From: Nemophila menziesii
Lineage: Eukaryota > Streptophyta > Magnoliopsida > Boraginales > Hydrophyllaceae
Length of the DNA stretch: 64,000 nt
NCBI GenBank assembly: GCA_029959085.1
Contig: JARWIR010000003.1
Coordinates: forward strand, 33,247,505-33,311,504
Reading direction: 5' to 3'
A program made the position numbers and the translations under genes. Under the pieces are notes generated by a model. That model saw only the letters and a program-made list of their open reading frames with translations. It made no database searches and was not told the DNA's origin. Numbering within the stretch: the stretch's first letter is position 1; each line of letters opens with the position of its first letter. Positions 59,015 through 64,000 of this stretch are shown here, in pieces.

Positions 59015-59440
59015 TAAGAGTTGAAGATTGATTATGGTTAAGTTTAAACCAACCAATGCTTAGTTAATTATGCTGTATCTATAAAATAGTAGTTGCTTTT
59101 CTGGGACGATATTTATGGTTTTCCAGCTTAGTGACCCATTCTCCTGGCATTTGGGTTGTAGTGAAGGTGGATTTGAAGCATGTTTTGATGAATGTTATTG
59201 AATGTCTGTTTTTATTAACTATATATGTATTTGACCTTATCATATGGTTGTATTTGTATACATCGTTTTCTCTGCTTATCTTTGTATTAATATTGACCTT
59301 TGTTCATGTGTGGAACTGTTATTTTTTTTGTTGATCACCTTTTATGCTGTAAATTACGAATCTTGCTTGTGAAACTCTTTCGTATAGAACAGAGAAGTCA
59401 TATGAGGGAAAACGAGGACAAGGTGGATGTTTTCCCCTTG
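59015..59440 (+). other. 3' flank of the TOL2-like gene
   Basis: Probable 3' UTR and spacer. The ORF at 59131..59334 is hydrophobic, T-rich sequence without features of a gene. Confidence 0.5.
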
Positions 59441-60760
59441 TGCGTGATGTAATTTAGACCATACAACTCGGGGGTAGGATCCTCCTTGCAAGTGTACGAA
59501 CCGTCCCAAGTAATAAAGTGTAACTATTTAATATCGTTTTTCACAGAGACTAAGAGATTAATTCTCGTATTTCAATAAAACAGTTTAATCAAACATAATG
59601 AATTACATAAAGGATTAAAATGTAAATTTAAATGAAATAGATGAGAAGGTAGCTTGAAAATTGCTAATAACCCTTACTAGTTGTGGTTTAGATTATTCAT
59701 ACTTTAAGGTCGAGATGATATTTTAACGTTAACCGTGATCCAACTATCCTCATAAAAAATCTTTTTTAGATAGATAGGGATCATTCTACGACGTTAGGGA
59801 TTTCTCTCGATTGACCTTACAAACACTTTCAAACTCATAAACACTAACCCTATTGGCTATTTAATTGGTTAATACCTTTCGATTCAATAACGAACATGAA
59901 ACGTCTATACTCTAGTTCCACAACTCAACTACCTTTTCGAACGATAGTCTAATTGATGTCTCAATCCATTACTTGATCAAGGAAAGAGTTTCCTAACTCA
60001 AAAAAGATACAAGAAAACATCATAATATTGGGTCCATACCCTTAGTAATTCTCAAGTTATGAATAATTTAGTTCATACTAAATAAACGGAAAAAAAATAT
60101 TGAAATAGTCATATTCATTATTATAATGCAATAATATGAAAAATTACACTAAAATTGAAGGAATAGAATGAGGTGGAATGGTGAAAAGGTGGTTTCATTT
60201 TCCTTGAGCTCATCGCGTTTTTCTCTCTCCAATGGATGTGTTATTGATATAGAACTTCTAAATGAGCTAAGTAATTGTAAAAAATTGTTTTTTGGTTGTG
60301 GGGGTCCACTTAGTTGGGCCCAAAGTGACCCAAAAACGGATTTTGCAAATCTTGGCTGGTTTGAGTCATAGTGGAAATATTAGTATAACTTTGTGGTCTT
60401 GACTTTTATTCACAATCTGCTTCCTCTCACGTGCTCCCGAATCGAAGGATTATCGCAAACTCCAGAGACGTGTTCAGAATCCTCACCATTTGCATGTGGT
60501 GGCACTTTTAAGTTGACTTTAAAAATTTACCAAAAATTGTACTTGACTTTTTACTCATTTTCCGCCTTAACTTTGGTTTGTCTTTTTTGCTCTTTTGACT
60601 CGTGTTTTATTTGATAGACTCAAAATATAATTATTGTATTTAATTATACCCAATTAGTATATATTTTGGAAATCAAAGAGACTTTAATGGTTTTTCTATA
60701 CTCTTGGAGAAAGAGAAACCACGAGTCTTTTCCTTGAAAAGTCCCCCTCAGAATTGGAGA
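59440..60760 (-). mobile_element. Probable Gypsy-type LTR (solo or truncated)
   Basis: On the minus strand the segment ends with a GGACGGTTCGTACACTTGCA-like stretch (plus strand near 59485..59505), typical of the end of long plant Gypsy LTRs. The AT-rich body has a GTCCAC..GGGCCC block near 60305. No clear TG/CA borders, target duplication or coding region are found. Confidence 0.4.
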
Positions 60761-60769
60761 TGTAAAAAA

Positions 60770-62216
60770 CATGAGTTTATAATGTTTTATCTTTCTATAC
60801 ATTTCAAAAGGTTTAAGACATAGAGATCCTAGCTTAACTGGGAAGTTAAGTCTTGCGAAATGAAGCCAACTAAGGGAATGAGTTTCGTTTTACTACTCAA
60901 CAAAAAATTCTACCCATTTTGGGAGCATAATTTCTCCCACGCTTATGGATCAGGAGTTACAAGTACTAACCAGATTCATTCTCCCCCTTGTCAAAGAAAA
61001 TGTCCAGGTTCATACCAGCCTCCAACAGAAGAGTAACGGTTTTTGGCTAATGATGGACGTTTTATGACATACTTTATGATTGGTTTTATTGAGAACGTTT
61101 TTTTTAGAGATGCTACCACTATATAAGAGACTCAAAGTTCAATTGTAAAGACACCGACAACAATAGAATTGCAACACACCATAAAGCTCTCTAATCCCAC
61201 TTCCCTCGTTAGTCGTTTTTTGAGCATAGAGTAGTGATAGAATTTTCTTTTATTTAGAAATACCGACTGCACCTGGAATATCCTTTTTAATGCAAGCATT
61301 ATCGTATTATCACTCGAATTTTAGTATTTGTGTAAGTTTTGTTTTATATCTGAATGTTGTGTAATCTTTGTTTTGTTTACGATTTTGAACTATTATTATT
61401 GTTAAAAAAGTTATTATTATCAAAAAGAACTTATCAGGAATGGCTTTCCAATTTTCAATTGTTGCTTCACTTTTGAATGCATAAGCATTTCCTGGTATGT
61501 TAAAGTTGGAATCCTTGAATGATTTAAACTACCAACGGCGGGAAAAGAAACTTCTTATCGTGTTCGGCTAGTTTGATATTGATTTAGTTAAGTTAAGGAT
61601 TTTTCTTCTATTAAAAAATGCAAACGCTGCCGAAACAAAATTGGCAAGGAATTTCGTCCTCGAGGCCAAGTTATAAATGAGCATTTAGGTAGCTAGAGGA
61701 TGGCTCCTGAACAACATGATTAACTCAGTTCTCAAACCGTTCACTAAAGAGGAGTCATCAAAGATCATTCAGGAGACACTTTAGAAGAAGATTCTTCAAA
61801 GAATGATTAGTCATTTGCAAGTCAAAGAGGAGAATTACCTAAAGGATAAGTATTTATTTTTAATTAAAACTAGTCTAGCTATAAATTCTGGTTATATAAA
61901 CACAAGTCCAAAGTCCCGTGCTATTAAATGTGGTAAAAAAAGACCATAAGAGCCACCTGCTTAACCAAAAAAAAGGATCAAGCTCCAAACCCCGTCGGTG
62001 ACCTGATTGAGAACGATAAGGTAACTTCCGCTATGATAGTTCAGGCAGATACGATGGAGAACAAGAGAAAATGGATTCTCGATACTAGAATATCCAGACA
62101 GTCGTGGTCAAGAAGTTCGAGAAAGTGGTTGATGGAGAATGGGTTTGCAAGGGAAACTCAACCATTGTCATTATTCTTGTAAAAAGAACATGTACCTTTA
62201 AACTTACTTTGGTAAT
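60770..62216 (+). mobile_element. Copia 5' fragment: LTR-like region, gag and protease relic
   Basis: A TATA-like CTATATAAGAG near 61121 suggests an LTR promoter upstream. From the ATG at 61439 (MAFQFSIVASLLNA) the plus strand gives degraded Copia gag (KLESLNDLNYQRREKKLL), a zinc-knuckle remnant (IKCGKK near 61930), and protease-like sequence (WILDTR at 62077; KKFEKVVDGEW, then GNSTIV, near 62110..62170). Frames shift often. It ends abruptly at 62216, where another LTR begins. Confidence 0.6.
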
Positions 62217-63248
62217 TGTTAAAGTGTAGCAAAGCATCACCCTATTACCCGTAGGTTATTAGTACATGTTATTATCCATTAGGTAGTTTACTTTATTATC
62301 TATTGTGTAATATCCCTTGTGTATTAGGGTGATATGTATTTCTCTATATATATGGAAGAATAGTGTCTTATGACACTAAGTACTTTATCCAATTTCAGCT
62401 TCAACATGGTATCAAAGCTAGGTTAATTTCCGTTTTTCTTTTTCTCATTAAAAAAAAAATACAGCACAGCATCTTCTTCGACGCTTCAGCACACTAGCAA
62501 AATCCTAACCCTAGCCGCCCCACCACCCATCACCGCCACTAACCAAACCACGACACCCACATAGCTCCATTCGCCTGACCATGGCGACACCACAGACATC
62601 TTCCATCAGTTCCGACGAAGCTGCGGCGGCGGTTTCTCAGTAAAAAAAACAGAAATAAAACTTAAAACGCCGATCTACGTCGAACTGCTGCCCGTAGCCG
62701 CGCGTGAGTCACCCCACTAGCTTCGCCAGACAATTCCGAGCCGGACATGGAAGTCCCGTCGCCGTCAGCCGCGCGAGTGATTCACGCTCCACCAGCCGCC
62801 GCCGCGCGTGGCCGCCACGCGCCACCCCTCGTCGGACAGTAGGTTTGGTTTTGTCTCCTCTTTTCGTTTTCTCTGTTTATTTCGTTTGATTCCGCTGTTT
62901 TAGTGCCCGTTTGAATATAAATAGTGGTATAGTTATTGTGTATTTTGTGGTGTTATGGAGGCCTTACAAGATAGTAGTTTTAAAGACCCTATATCTAGTG
63001 TATCTCGTTCTACTTTGTCGATTAGTAGTCCTACTTTTTCGGGTACCCCGGTTATTACCACGACTAAGCTTACTAGTAGTAATTATTATCGTTGTTCTTC
63101 TTTGGTTAGATTGTGGTTTCGTGGGCATGGTTTTATTCGTTATTTAACAGAAGATTGTCCTAGTAATGTTTCTGACGATGAAATTACACTTTGGAAAACT
63201 GTCGATTGTCAACTTGCTAGCTATTTGCTACAATCTATTAGCCCATAA
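62217..63248 (+). mobile_element. Truncated Copia element with short LTR
   Basis: A 190-bp LTR (62217..62406, TGTTAAAG...TTCAACA, TATA near 62345) is followed at once by the primer site TGGTATCAAAGCTAGG, one base off the usual tRNA-Met site. A GC-rich leader with a short broken ORF (MATPQTSSISSDEAAAA at 62581) precedes the gag start. Sequence typical of the element stops after 63248, so most of gag and all of pol are gone. Confidence 0.8.
62955..63248 (+). pseudogene. Copia gag N-terminus, truncated
   Basis: A 97-codon ORF: MEALQDSSFKDPISSV, then TTTKLTSSNYYRCSSLVRLW and EDCPSNVSDDEITLWKTVD, the beginning of a Copia-type gag (retrotrans_gag / UBN2_3-like). The expected Trp in NYYRWS is Cys. 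The frame ends where homology to the element stops. Confidence 0.75.
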
Positions 63249-64000
63249 CTAAACTAAAGACATAAATATAACGAGACATACATAATAATCAGAATGGATT
63301 TGGTGTTGAATTGTTGAAGATTAGTCGAAGACTAATCTTCTTCTCTTATGCTCCCTGCTCCCTGCGTTCCCTCTCTCTTAAAATATTGTTTCTAATGTTG
63401 TTTACAGATTTATGAGGCCAAATAAGCCTTATATAGAGGTATAAAATGGACTTCGCCCATATGTGCTTAAGTAAGTGATTAAAAAGGCCCAAATCCGTTT
63501 AAATTATTTCGCAACTGTACAACACAACTTCAATAAATGAGCAATAACTTTTGCATCGTAAGTCCAAACCCACTAATTCTAGTTCTCAAATTTAATGATT
63601 TGAAGGCCCACATTTTTTGTTTGAACCACTAAGTCTATATCTTCACTGATTGGGCTTGAAAATAAAAACAAGTGACGGCTTTACTCTTTCTCAAACTCCT
63701 CCACCTTTACCAAAGTGGTTTCTTTCGCTCTATCAACATTTTTTTATTGTTCTTGGACTTGAATCTTCACTTCTTATCTTCATCTTGATGTCTCCTAGCA
63801 TCCATATACCGAAGAACTTCACACTACACAAATAAATTAACGCATAAAATCTCTAAAAGTAACAATAAGTCTTAAACAAAGTAAGAAAGTGCATTATTAC
63901 AAAATATGGCTAGTAATCTATTAATTAAGTCCAGTTTGAACCTAAAATGATGTCTCATAAAAGGATTTTTCTATCACAAAACGGGAGACATCTGCTTTTC
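63249..64000. other. Unassigned right flank with a hairpin
   Basis: No gene is recognised. GAAGATTAGTC (63316..63326), a 3-base loop and its exact complement (63330..63340) form a hairpin. The rest is AT-rich. Confidence 0.5.

Noticed and set aside
59131..59334. 67-codon hydrophobic ORF downstream of TOL2
   Set aside because: T-rich 3' flank sequence; repeated Leu/Phe/Val codons follow from base composition, and there is no promoter or homologue.

Overview
The window is nuclear DNA of a flowering plant, most likely a core eudicot. It is AT-rich, the genes have GT-AG introns, and most of the sequence is nested Copia and Gypsy-type LTR elements, L1-type LINEs, tRNA-derived SINEs and MITEs. The species cannot be told from the sequence. 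Two host genes look intact: a RHON1/BP-73-like chloroplast RNA-binding protein (48325..49811, minus, two exons) and a TOL2-like VHS/GAT endosomal sorting protein (57687..59014, plus, three exons). From memory, the Arabidopsis homologues (At1g06190 and At1g06210) are near neighbours, so the locus probably keeps ancestral gene order, expanded by transposons.

The left 50 kb is built around a host segment present in up to three direct copies. Each copy carries some of: an LRR receptor-kinase N-terminal relic (+), a small MGNKAS gene (-) with a TATA box, and the RHON1-like gene (-). Unit C (about 4687..5930) keeps a stub of the small gene and the last exon end of RHON1. Unit B (about 8870..29440) is swollen by a hAT MITE, a SINE, two nested MITEs, a 6.5 kb LINE and a 6.4 kb Copia element that splits RHON1-B. 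Unit A (about 44308..49510 and on to 49811) is the most complete and shows the unoccupied sites for several unit-B insertions.

Transposon layout: 1..4686 is the 5' part of a minus-strand Copia element broken by a 1.5 kb solo LTR. 6800..8430 is a 5'-truncated LINE. 15000..21560 is a nearly full LINE. 22699..29065 is a plus-strand Copia element (TSD CATAT). 29585..41728 is a minus-strand Copia element (TSD GGCCA) that carries a second minus-strand Copia element at 31013..38319 (TSD CCTTC) inside its reverse transcriptase. The elements at 1..4686 and 31013..38319 belong to one family, and both have an unrecognised ORF of about 190 codons between the 5' LTR and gag. A LINE ORF1 relic fills 41729..43870. 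To the right of the host genes lie an unclassified element with paired CGGTGTACCG palindromes (51786..53490), a LINE 3' end, a MULE-type MITE in the TOL2 promoter, a probable Gypsy LTR, and two truncated Copia 5' ends up to 63248.

All element coding regions carry stops or frameshifts, so none looks autonomous. No rRNA or tRNA gene, CRISPR array or operon is present.
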